The translations under genes and the position numbers were made by a program. DNA of 64,000 bases from Metopolophium dirhodum. Lineage: Eukaryota; Arthropoda; Insecta; Hemiptera; Aphididae. The notes beneath the pieces are model-generated. The model was not told the DNA's origin. It saw only the letters and a program-made list of their open reading frames with translations, and made no database searches. Positions 32,336-42,739 of the stretch are shown here, piece after piece (positions within the stretch are counted from its first letter, which is position 1; each line of letters starts with the position of its first letter). The stretch spans positions 5,332,001 to 5,396,000 of the forward strand of contig NC_083560.1 in the NCBI RefSeq assembly GCF_019925205.1, given 5' to 3'.

Positions 32336-32614
32336 CTAAAAAATATATAAAGCGTCAACACTATATAGTAGAAATTTACGTTGTGCATAAAAGTTTCCAC
32401 ACACACACAATCCGTTGGCCCAAGGGTTTTTATTAAATCATGTAAGTTAACTCAAATATGAACGCACTTTTATAATTGTGATGAAAAACATACAAAATAG
32501 GGTTCGCGGGCGAAGACATGATAAGGTTTATTATCAATATTTTTATCATATTTAGTTCTGTGATATTATCATACCTACATTGAGATAGATAATATATTAT
32601 TATGTATCTAAAAA

Positions 32615-33200
32615 CTTGCCGCGTCTACCGACGGTAACGGACCACTCTTAAATTTAATAGTAAATTACGTGTTCTTTGATCCGAAGAATTGATGGAAAAA
32701 GTTATAATTTTTATAAGTTTTCTATAAAAAAAAACTGCATTCACGTTAAGAATATACGTGCGCGAAGTCTGAGCCGCCGACTTGCGTTTTGTGATTGGTT
32801 GACAGTCATCGGAAACCGTCGTTTATCGAAGAATCACGAAAACATCGGGTTTTTGCGCGATTCTTAAACAGTAAGAAAATGTACAAACAAAAAAGATAAT
32901 AATTCGCAAGGGAATATAATTACGTGTAATTAAAACATAATACAAATAATATATAAATTATTATGTGTGATAATCGTTAGAGTAAACGTTTACGCGCGAG
33001 TGGAATCAAACAATTGATAGTGTAATAATCGAGGTAATAATACAACTCACTAGTACACTATACAGCCGCTGCAGTTCCATGACGGCGATGCACGAACAGG
33101 AAGGGTTTGGTCGGCCGAGTGGTATAAGTAAGTAAACGGAGTATATTAAGATCAGAATATTTATACGGATTAACGAACGGTGGCTTGATAGAGTTAAACT
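32615..33200 (+). repeat. Family B / DUF4806-type gene duplication, 5' module, copy 2
   Basis: Homologous to 27945-28520 (see there). It preserves the empty target site of the MITE at 27242. Carries GGCCGAGTGGTATAAG and ACGGATTAACGAACGGTGG like copy 1. Confidence 0.65.
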
Positions 33201-33780
33201 GGTGAAAATTCGACGATGTGTCGCTTCCTGTGGTCGGTTGCGAGTAACACGTTTTAAAAATTAAATTACAACACTTATTTTTTCCTCCGAATTAATATTT
33301 ATTTAAAGTAAACTATTGTAGACATTCTATGAACTGAAAAAAATCTGATTAAAAAAATATTGTTCTAGTAGTCATCGAGAAATTTAAAATGGCAGTGTGA
33401 TATCGTTGGGCTTGATACCATATTATAATCGATCATCTATACATGTACAATTTACCCACTTGTTAAATGAATTAGCTAATATAGAATATCACCTTTTTTT
33501 CTTTATATTCTGTTTATGTAAATTTTGTGCCAACGACAATAATAACACCATAGTTTTTGTACAAAAATTTATAATTTTTTCCATAATATTAGGTACAGAA
33601 CTATACGAGGTTTAACATGTTTTGGGCAAGTAGCAGGACATAGTACAAAGACTTTACCACAATACAAATTGATTAAAATAACTCGTTATACATATTATTT
33701 GGTTATAATGAAAATTTTTATACATTTTAGTTACCGGGAAAAAAAAAATTCAGGTTGTACAATATTGTTACTAGTTCATT
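33201..33780. other. Intron-like stretch of copy 2
   Basis: AT-rich with a 72-codon frame at 33397-33615 that is not recognised. Absent from copy 1. Confidence 0.3.
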
Positions 33781-34170
33781 AAATGCAAAAACTAACAAAG
33801 TTACATAAAATCGGGCGAGACAACAACACATGTTGGAAGACATATTCAAACATCTTAAGCCTTACAATGATAGAAGCATGTGTGATTATATTGATATTTT
33901 GGAAGATTTTCCACGTGATAGCTTGGATACTAGATTGAATGAAGTTAATATGTGAGCTGGAAAGGGCTTTAAGATTTATAAATCGCTTTTAAAGAAAGTT
34001 GGTAAATATTTTAAAACTTTACTTTATAATTCTAAATTTGATTATTTTTATTGGCAGTTTTGTTTGCAGATAAAGCTGAAGACAATTTCATGGTCCAAGC
34101 GTTTGTCATTAAAGATATAATAGATATACTTTTATTTAGGATGCAAAATGTATTTGACTGACCGCCAACT
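33781..34170 (+). pseudogene. Exon-like fragments inside copy 2, unassigned
   Basis: A frame near 33830-34000 reads LEDIFKHLKPYNDRSMCDYI, then DILEDFPRDSLDTRLNEVN, a stop, then KGFKIYKSLLKKV before GGTAAATA (a possible donor). After TTTGTTTGCAG at 34071 a second piece reads DKAEDNFMVQAFVIKDIID. These look like two exons of one gene, with stops, located between the 5' module and the exon at 35040-35210. The family is not recognised, but the position suggests the N-terminal part of the DUF4806-type gene. Confidence 0.3.
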
Positions 34171-35039
34171 AGCAAACAAGTAACTCATGTTATAATAATT
34201 ATACTATTAAATTAATATACAATTTGTTTAATTTAATATTATTTATATTAATTGTTAAGTTATAAAAGGAGGTCACAGACTCATAGCCATAAAGTTTACC
34301 TACAATTTTAGAAACTGACAAATTATAAACCATTAACCAATGCCAAAGAATATGTTTCAATTAATGCATGTGAAAAAAATATTTTTAGCTTTATGTAAAT
34401 TCATCTCCAGATCATAAAACAGGTTACTTTATTAATTAATGAAATACAATATTTTTACAAAAAATTTAAGTTGATTTAATAATATATATTTTTTATATTC
34501 AAATAGGTAGGTAGGTAATAAAAATCATAATTCTATACTTGAGAATTTACTGGCCAACGATAATTGGATAAATAATGTTTCAGTAATTAATATATTTACC
34601 TATGAATAATTATGATATTAACGAAGATAAAATTCTGCTAAATTCAATAAAATGGTACGTACATAATACATTTTTACAAAAAAAGAAAATGTATTATAAC
34701 CAAGATATAACTGTTAGGCATAATTTTTTTTTTTAAATTATCTGTAGCTATACTTGCAATCACTGATAGAGTAGGGATTAATAACTTAAAATTGATTCAA
34801 GTAAATCCAGCAGGTATTCTAATGATTTTAATGAAATACTTACTGTTTATTATATTTTATTTTATAAATACATTTATTTAAATAGGTTCCTATAATATGT
34901 ATGTTTCATAGATTTTAATAGATTTTAAAATGTTATTGTTTCTTAACAGATATAATATTACAGGTTATACGACAATATAAGACATAATTTAATTTAAAAT
35001 TTGTGTTCAATAATTTTGAAAGTGTAAATATATGATGAA
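34171..35039. other. AT-rich intron-like stretch
   Basis: Nothing recognised. Confidence 0.4.
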
Positions 35040-35210
35040 GATTGTAACTATGATGTGCAAAAAAAACAAAAACTTTCAATTCAACCAAACATAGCATTAT
35101 GCAATAAACATGAGTTTGAAAATGCTTATAAAATACTTCCAATACCAAATGAAGATGCATTGAATACTTTAAAAGACATTTTATGTAATGATGCCTTATA
35201 TGAACAAATT
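35040..35210 (+). pseudogene. DUF4806-type gene, exon of copy 2 with splice donor
   Basis: The frame NIALCNKHEFENAYKILPIP continues with NEDALNTLKDILCNDALYEQ and meets a donor ATT|GTAAGTAATT at 35211. The PIPNEDALNTLKDILCND block has the spacing of the first DUF4806 helix (FPLxxxEDLxxLExxL). The same donor word is present in copy 1 at about 28516 without the exon. Whether the exon's 5' part is intact is unclear. Confidence 0.4.
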
Positions 35211-36135
35211 GTAAGTAATTGTGAAATGTAATTAATAATTAGAAATTTGCTACTTTTAAAAATGATAAAATAATTTGTTATTTATCATAGAAATCGACAA
35301 ATTTGAACAATTTAACAATATACTTAATAGAGCAAAGCACAATCTGTGTTTTAACAGGTTTTTTTTTTCATAAATTCGTGATTTATTTAAACTCAATAAA
35401 TAGATACATACCTAAATTTATATCTCTCATTTAAAATCTAACTTATTGGTAGATTGTCTAGATCTAAACATATATGTGTACCTAAGTAAATTCATACTTA
35501 AAACTTAAAAAGTTTAACCAAAAATCAAAGTAATGGAAATGTTAAATTATAAGTTCTAACATACTATATTATCATATGCAATGAATAAATGAAAAATCTT
35601 TTAGTGGTAAAGAGACTTCAATTATTGTATTATCTATATAGTAATACTTATTAGTTATACATTTTTTATTACTTAGGTAATGATATATTTATTTTAAATT
35701 TATCATATATTTTATTTTTATATACTATAGGTAATATCTATTTCTCTAACATGTTAAAAAAGTAAATATGCTTTCCAAAATTGGGGGTTCCAGTTATAAA
35801 GATACTGTGAGAAAAATTTTAAGAAAATGGGTTGAATATATAACTTATAATGGATAAAAAGTAACATCATATTGAACATAAATATCAACATAGTTGTTAT
35901 TCCTAAATTGTGAATCACGCCATAAATGTTACAATAACAAGATCAATAGGTAATTTGTATATAAGGCCGCCTTTTACCTTACTGTAGGTACTACATTATA
36001 ATATTACTTATGTGTACATCATGTCTACATGTTATTCAGAAACAAATAAAATAAAAGCGAGTGGAGAAGTTTTTTGTAGGATGAAATAACTGATAATGAC
36101 CACTAAGCTATGGATACATTTAACACTGTTATATG
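35211..36135 (+). repeat. Family B / DUF4806-type gene duplication, intronic module, copy 2
   Basis: Homologous to 28521-29470. The homology ends at about 36135, where Copia-type sequence begins. Confidence 0.6.
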
Positions 36136-36149
36136 CCATTATAGGTAAC

Positions 36150-36730
36150 CAATATTATATTCTCATGACAAGTTGTAAACCAATTGGATTCGTAGATTCA
36201 ACAGAACGAGTATGCAAACCCAATAGAAGTTTTACTAAATAAAACAATCACCAAGATGTTGGAATAATAGAATCAGGCAATTTCTATTTGAGTTGAAAAT
36301 AGAACAAAGTAGGTACATAGAATCCGTGTATTTATTTTAATCACAATAATAATGAAACATTAATTTTAGCTATTTTTGTTGATGATGGTTTGATTGTCAA
36401 GCAACAAAATAAAAATAAATATATTATTACAAGGTCTTGAACAATAGTTTGAAATAACACAAGGTAATCTAGATTATTTTCTAGGTATTGAAAGAACTAG
36501 ATGTTTTGACGGATCATTATGTATACATTAAACAAATTTTACTAATACACTAGTTAGCAAATTTAATTTATTAAATAGAAAGGAATATTTCAGGTCATCT
36601 GTTCATGCTAGGGCTGTCATGGCTAGCGCAGAGGCAATCCATAGTAACGTTCAGTTCAACTGAAGCAGAATATATTTCGGCATACGAAACAGTCAAAGTT
36701 TTGGTTAGTTTTGGAAATTACATTAATTCT
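36150..36730 (+). pseudogene. Ty1/Copia retrotransposon remnant (reverse transcriptase and RNase H)
   Basis: Fragments in several frames follow the Copia pol order: KQSPRCWN (36248), then LAIFVDDGLIV with the catalytic YVDD-type motif as FVDD (36366-36398), FEITQGNLDYFLGIERTR (36450-36500), and in RNase H SWR-like WLAQRQSIVTFSSTEAEYIS (36621-36681). The last is the diagnostic Copia RNase H block (SWxSxKQxxVxxSSTEAEYxA). Many stops and indels; no LTR recognised. It adjoins the 3' border of gene copy 2. Confidence 0.75.
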
Positions 36731-36759
36731 TTATTGTATAGAATATTAATTACGGGGCT

Positions 36760-37010
36760 GTGTTGAATATTGTATAAAAAGTAACATCATACTGTTCAAT
36801 GATAACAACATAGTTGTACGAATCACGAAATAAATGTTTCAATTACAAGGCCAATAGATCACTTGTATATATAGCCGTATTTTAGCATACCTACTGTAGG
36901 CACTAAATTATGATATTACTTATGTGTACATCATGCATTAGTTATTATGTTACTTATTACTAAAAGCAGTGTAGTCATTTTTGTCTAGATTGATCTACAA
37001 ATATAGTTCT
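36760..37010 (+). repeat. Family B fragment, third copy
   Basis: AAAAGTAACATCATACTG, ACAAGGCCAATAG, TGTAGGCACTAAATTATGATATTACTTATGTG match 29195-29370 and 35860-36035. It continues with a segment seen inverted at 16975-17030. Confidence 0.65.
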
Positions 37011-37159
37011 AAACTCAACTAAACTGTTGACTAATAGCTATACCGACCGGCCATAAGGACAATCAAAATGCATTTAGCGAGGCATTTAGTAAAATAGTAA
37101 TTATGTTCTCTACTTCTTAATAAGTTATTGGCCAGTTGGCAGGTATTGAAATTATTTAT

Positions 37160-37620
37160 TTTATTTAAGAAATTAATTTTAGAAGCAGTACCTACGTACA
37201 TTCTTCTTCTTTTAATTTAGTAAATGTTTTTTTATTTATATTAATTTACATTTTTTTTAAACTAAATAATTTATTAACATGAAGCAATGTTAATCTGTAC
37301 ATATACTAGTTATTGTAATTAAGTTTTTTTAATGTATTTTTTTTACTAAAAATTTTTAGAAGCAGTACCTACATTCTTCTTTTAACACCACAAGAATCAA
37401 AGATATGGAAATTATTGCTATTATTTGGCTCACAAAAGCAAGTGAAAAACTAAAAACAACAACACCAGCTGATTCCTAAGTTTAGTAAATGTTTTTTTTA
37501 TTCATATGAATTTACTTTTTTTTTAACTAAATAATTAATTAACATGAAGCAATGTTAATCTGTACATATACTAGATATTGTAATTAAGTTTTTTTATGTA
37601 TTTTTTTTACTAAAAATTAA
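37160..37620 (+). repeat. Tandem duplication of an exon-containing unit
   Basis: Two head-to-tail units share AGAAGCAGTACCTAC at their start and ATGAAGCAATGTTAATCTGTACATATACTAG and ACTAAAAATT at their end. The first unit lacks the middle ~110 bp (the coding part). A third, degenerate unit follows near 37800. A terminal exon is described separately at 37360-37479. Confidence 0.7.
37360..37479 (+). pseudogene. Putative terminal exon, possibly DUF4806-type
   Basis: After an AATTTTTAG acceptor there are exactly 40 codons ending in TAA: NTTRIKDMEIIAIIWLTKAS, then EKLKTTTPADS. DUF4806 proteins often end with a short lysine/threonine-rich tail after an IExxIxxWLxxAxE segment, which this resembles. 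Assignment is tentative. Confidence 0.3.
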
Positions 37621-38759
37621 GTTTATAGTGGGTTATAGTTTTTTTTTTAGAAATTATTACCTGTTATACAAATACATTTTAAATCACATAATTGAAATGC
37701 GAGGTGTGCAAGTATTTAGTTAAAAAAATATACTTATTTTATATCTGTTATATAAATTAAATAAGTAATATACATTTATATTGTTACTTAGCTTATATTT
37801 AAAATGTTAATCTGGACTAGTTATTGTCATAACATTTGTTTTTTCAATGTATTTTATTTGCTAAAAATTAAAATTATATATTTTTTTTTATTAATGATTA
37901 TCTGCATATACCTAAATAAATTTTAAATCACATAGTTTAAATGCAAGGTGTGTACATTTTAAGTTAAACGATACATATATTATATTTAAAACACTGAATT
38001 ATAGTTAGTCACATTTTTAATAATATTATGACTACAAAATGAAATTGGTTAACTTAATGTTTCAATGTTAATTTATTATGTGATTATTTTCTTTTTAAAA
38101 TTTGAACTATAATACCTACCTATATAAAAATTTTTTTTTTTTTATATTTGTTATAATTTGCATTAACTATTTAGGTATTTAATATTTTAATTGATCAAAT
38201 TCTTATAAAGATGATTTTTTTTTCCGTTTTGAAACCCATGTATAAGATTAACATATTATTATAGTATAAGTATTGATTTATATGTATTATAAATGATTAA
38301 CAAAAAGTTTCAATCTTAATAAAATATGTTAGGCATTTTTTTTTTTTATAATTTTAAGCTTATTTATTATAAAAGGCGAAATAATAGGTATATGAAATTT
38401 TTTTTATTGATATTTGATATGGGTATGTACCTATCAATTGGTAATTTAATAAAGTTAGGTAATGTTATTTTATTTTCAAGTTCTATAATTTATATTAGGT
38501 AGGTACCTATACTATATAAATTATTTATTGATGTATGTATATACACTTATACACCTATATACCTTTGTATACATATGTATTGTTAGATAAATTGTATTGA
38601 TCAATGAAAGTTATATACTTTGATGGTCAAGTTATGTATTCCTTAGATATCTAACGAATATCTTGACAGATATTCCATGAAGATTACTATCTTTTCTTGC
38701 ATATCAAATTAATGTCGTGTGTGGATACCAATACCATATTCTATAAATATTTTCAAAAC
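37621..38759. other. AT-rich stretch
   Basis: No gene. Several T-runs of more than ten. Confidence 0.5.
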
Positions 38760-38781
38760 GTTCCTTAGATATCTAAGGAAC
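38760..38781. repeat. Perfect 22-bp palindrome
   Basis: The 22-mer is centred on TTAGATATCTAA with arms GTTCC/GGAAC. A related imperfect copy (CCTTAGATATCTAACG) lies about 120 bp upstream near 38640. Confidence 0.85.
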
Positions 38782-39437
38782 TACCTAAAGAATATGCTAA
38801 TAAAATATATGATCTTATGCAATAAGCATACTACTTCTCAAGCAAGACCTCGAGCAAGACATAGTGATATAATTATTATATTCTATTAATTAATTTAGCC
38901 TATTGTTTAATATACATAGAAAATATACCTATCAATTCTCTAAAGTATTCATTAAGTTTGAAAAGAATATAGATAATATTATTATAATTTATATTATTGT
39001 GCGAGAAGTATAATATTCATGTGGGTATGTTGTTTACATTTCGATATTTTCGTCTCAGCTTTTATTTTGTTTGTAAAAGAAGCAAATTGTATTTAATGTT
39101 TAGTGGCCGAAAAGTGTACAGTCGATGCATACTGCATGTTGCGCTGATACCGTTTCTGTGTTTAAATTTGTGCTTAGCGGAAACGATCAAGATATGCTGT
39201 AGGCAGAGGGGTGCTGGGATATGGTTACCTCACTGTTTACCTCTCTCTCTCTATATATATATATATATACAGTTATATAATATTATAATAATACAATAAC
39301 AAATTAAGGGTACCTATGGTTGGGCGCTGTACTATAATATATAATAAATTACAGAGATCAATGATAGTAAACCGATGAATAGGAGGTAATACAGATGTGA
39401 TCATGACAAATTAAACCATATATACTACGTTTATATT
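38782..39437. other. AT-rich stretch with (CT)(AT) microsatellite
   Basis: The microsatellite is at 39239-39269. A 100-codon frame over 38997-39299 runs into the microsatellite and is not supported. Confidence 0.45.
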
Positions 39438-39628
39438 ATGGCGCTAAAACAGTTTAAAACTAAACCGTTTTGAAAGCTAAAACGCTCGCGCTAGTAGTTT
39501 AAGAACTTAAAACTGTTTTATTTGCATTAACCGGTTTATCAAATGTACATATACACGTTTAAGCAAATAAAACGGTTTTAACTAGTGCGAGCGTTTTTGC
39601 TTTCAAAACGGGATAGTTTTAACGCCAT
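39438..39628. mobile_element. Palindromic MITE (191 bp)
   Basis: ATGGCGCTAAAAC at the left end matches inverted GTTTTAACGCCAT at the right. Further in, AAACCGTTTTGAAAGC, AAAACGCTCGCGCTAGT and AAAACTGTTTTATTTGC are repeated inverted, with a short insertion in the left arm. The loop is about 35 bp. Confidence 0.75.
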
Positions 39629-39726
39629 CATTTAAATGTAGTAATAGAGTAACAATATTACTGACGGTTAAGACTTTAAGAGTTACCAAAGACGAGTGAC
39701 GACAAAAACGATATAACAACACTTAC

Positions 39727-39834
39727 GTATATAACTTGGGTTGATTCCGGCGCGGAATCACTCTGGTCGCCCTGGACAGGACGTGAAGCTGACCGATTGA
39801 CTTCCGCAACTTGCAGAGCACACACAAACTCCAT
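39727..39834 (-). CDS. Candidate first coding exon of an unidentified host gene
   Basis: On the minus strand ATG at 39834 opens a 36-codon frame MEFVCALQVAEVNRSASRPV, then QGDQSDSAPESTQVIY, which runs exactly into a consensus donor TAC|GTAAGTG at 39727/39726. A CpG-rich block lies upstream (39850-40740), as expected for a housekeeping promoter. Against this, an overlapping frame starting further upstream is also open through the region, CTTTCCAG directly before the ATG could be an acceptor, and no second exon was recognised downstream on the minus strand, where repeats follow. Function unknown. Confidence 0.3.
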
Positions 39835-40740
39835 GCTGGAAAGTGAACAGCGGGATTGGTAGTGGTTTCGTTAGAGCCGAATGACGATCGCATCGATTCA
39901 CTTCGGCGGCGGTAACGTCAACATTGACGACCATCACGGGCGAGAAACAAGGCGTATAAACGCAACGCGTCTTATGCTAATCACCAGCGCGACGACTTAA
40001 CCACACGACTATTTGGCAAAAATACGATAGGTACGCGAGCTTAGTCCGACAGTCGGTTTTAGGGCAGCAAACAAAGGCCAAAGACGAGCGAAGTATTGTC
40101 TGGAACACGTCGTCTAGCCGGGATCACACTGCGCATCGCGTTGAATCTTGAAATTCGAGCGGTGTAGCGCGGTACAGTAAAGTTGACTCGACGTCTGATT
40201 GGTGCGTCTCTTGCCGACAATATTGTCGGTCTTTGTATTCCGCACCAAATGAACATTTGTGCGACGCGTCTTATCCACTCTATGTATATGCGTATATCTG
40301 TGCGTGTGTACGGCGCGTCGGTTTTAACAATATAGTAAGCGTATTGACTATTATACCTCCAACCAAGTCACGTGGGGCGTGACGAGAAAATGAAATAATT
40401 GAACAACGCGGCTTGTTGATTACAATTTAACGATTATTCAAAATATACAAGAGAGAACGGTGGAAAACAGTACAAGTTATTAGTGGTGCTCGTTGGCTTT
40501 ATTGGCGATGCGACAAAAGCGTTGGTCACGAGGTTGTTGTGAATGACGAATGTATATTATGAGGAAAAGCGGTGCAGCGCGCATGTGTACTATAGCGTAG
40601 TCGCGGGACGAGAGAGTCGGTCCGGGCGGCGGTTAAGCCGTAACCGCTGGCGAAGCCGTTCGTCGATTCGGAAGGGGGTGACCAACATCAAGCCACATCG
40701 TTAGTGCCATCGTCGGCCGGGAAGAAATCATGTAAATACT
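39835..40740 (-). promoter_or_regulatory. CpG-rich promoter-like block
   Basis: About 900 bp of balanced, CpG-rich sequence in an otherwise AT-rich window. It contains a perfect 16-bp palindrome CCGACAATATTGTCGG (40214-40229) and an E-box CACGTG at about 40371. Several short frames exist on both strands but none is recognisable. A bidirectional promoter is possible. Confidence 0.35.
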
Positions 40741-41014
40741 ATAAATAATTCTCGATAATACGAGAAAGCCAATGATAATGTGGCGAAAACTAATGCCTTA
40801 AGTTTCACTATTGGTGGCCTACCTTTGCCCCTTATTATTATTATTATTTTTGTTCATTGATAGACGGATATCTACTAATAATTCGGTGGAAGACAAGCGC
40901 CAAAATCCTAGGTACCTGTGTGTCACGGTTAATAGATATTAATCGACAAATGTATAATCTGATTACGATAGATTGTCACATAGACATTAGACAGTCGTGT
41001 GTGAGCAGTTTTGT

Positions 41015-41795
41015 GTTATATCTAGGGCTTGGAAGTTGATGACCTTAAAAACATCAAAAGATTTTTTTAAATATTTTACTCTATTTTACTATACAATTCT
41101 ATATACATTTATCAAAGCTTACAAATTGCTCAATATATGACATACAAATTACAAATAATGTCTTTAAAAATGAAATAAAAAATATTTGTCCTATAAATTT
41201 ATCAAACCGTACAAATTACTCAAAAATCATTGCATTGTATAATTAGAGCGTTTTTGATGTTATCAAAAGTAAATAAACGACGATTATCTGTTAATAAAAT
41301 AATATGTATACTTTGAAAAACTTCTCTCCACGTCCACTGAAGTGATTGGGGCATATCTGAAATTACGACTGTAATCGGTCAGATAAAATCGGATACTAAT
41401 CGATTATTAGGAAACACGACAACGACAAAATGTAATCGGCGAGATAAAATCGGATACTAATCGATTATTAGGAAACACGACAACGACAAAATGTAATCGG
41501 CGAGATAAAATCGGATAGGTACTAATCTTAGTCCGTGGTAATTTCCAAGTTTTAAGTTATCGGCATAGACAAGAAACGATCAGAAGTGAACTAGTGTAAA
41601 ATCAATAAAAATGACTTAAAATGTCAAAAAATGACTTAAAAGGAAAAAAAGCCAAGAAATGCATAAAAATGCAAAATAAAATTTAGTTTTTCAGATTCAC
41701 ATGCTAATGAAACACATTTGTAGCCAGGAGAGTATCGTCTAAAAAGTTCCAAAAAAAAATGCAAAATGCCTCAACTTCCAAGCCCTAGTTATAAC
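41015..41795. mobile_element. hAT-type MITE (765 bp) of the CGGBP1-like family with 8-bp target duplication
   Basis: The element 41023-41787 begins TAGGGCTTGGAAGTTGA and ends TCAACTTCCAAGCCCTA. GTTATATC (41015-41022) and GTTATAAC (41788-41795) flank it, one mismatch apart. It shares its right ~430 bp with the coding-start-bearing element at 25562-26183, so it is a deletion derivative of that family. Confidence 0.8.
41371..41515 (+). repeat. 61-bp tandem repeat inside the hAT MITE
   Basis: GTAATCGG(T/C)(C/G)AGATAAAATCGG starts at 41371, 41432 and 41493: two full 61-bp units and a partial third. The homologous element at 25810-25930 has this unit only once, plus a partial. Confidence 0.8.
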
Positions 41796-41833
41796 ATATT
41801 GTTAGTACCTATTTCGTAAGAATTCGTTAAAAT

Positions 41834-41995
41834 GGATTTTATAAAAACTGTTACGAATAAAGGTGTAGTGTGTATTTTGTTTAAAGAGCAAAAATATAGA
41901 TTTTTACGAGAAATGGCCAGTGGTAATGTGTCATTGAGGTGTACCAAAAAAAAAATGTTCTGCTAGAATAGAGATGGATTTGACTGCAATTTTAA
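41834..41995 (+). pseudogene. FLYWCH zinc finger fragment (MULE-associated)
   Basis: The frame MDFIKTVTNKGVVCILFKEQ continues KYRFLREMASGNVSLRCTKK, then breaks in an A10 run; the next frame has KCSARIEMDLTAI. Y/F-R-F...SLRC...CSARI is the FLYWCH zinc finger layout seen at the N-terminus of aphid MULE transposases and host FLYWCH proteins. No histidine pair or transposase follows. Confidence 0.5.
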
Positions 41996-42735
41996 ATTAA
42001 TAATATTAATTTTTTTTTATAAAATCTCAACCGATGTATTAAATTTATATTGAATTGCATGTATATCATAATTTATGATTTATTAATTTTATAATATAAC
42101 ATAATTTTTATAAGATATATCAATTTTGAAAAAACTACTTATATAAAATATTTATTTTGGCGAAAATGATATGTCATTTTTGCCCCTTTGGCGCTTATGT
42201 CATATAAGGGTATAACAGGCATAAAATATTAGATTGGCGCTTATGTCATATAGCCTAATAATTGACTATTTAGGTAGGTAGGGGAGACCCGGGCAAATTG
42301 ACGAATCTAAGGTTTGAAGTATTCTCGGATGACTAATTTTTATGATACAAGTTCAAATTCTATACCAATTTATAACTTTTAACTTTTGTAAAAAAAAACA
42401 ACAATGTCAAAATTTGTCTTTAAACCAATTTTTTTTTAATAAAAAAAAAACGAAATTCGTCATCTTACCCATGGGCTGGGGTAAGTTGACATTTACCCGG
42501 AGTAAGATGATATACATATATAAATACATTGAATAACTTTTAAATATAGTTATTTATATTAATAAAACAACTTTATGTAACAAAACTCATATGTAATTAT
42601 TTTTTAAGTCTCGAAAATAACTAATATAAAATTATTTTAACAAACCTTATTGTTAATAAGAATAACATATTATTTAGAATTTTAAAACTTTAACAAACCT
42701 TGTTGATAATAGTAAAATAATACTATAATATAAGA
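41996..42735. repeat. Non-coding stretch with degenerate inverted repeat
   Basis: TTGGCGCTTATGTCATATA occurs twice (about 42189 and 42235). GGGAGACCCGGGCAAATTGACGAA at about 42282-42305 is imperfectly inverted by TTCGTCATCTTACCCATGGGC at 42456-42476, suggesting an old MITE. Confidence 0.4.
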
Positions 42736-42739
42736 TAAA

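Noticed and set aside
38997..39299. 100-codon frame with a hydrophobic start
   Set aside because: It ends inside a (CT)(AT) microsatellite, lacks a recognisable domain and lies in AT-rich sequence; no splice or promoter context.
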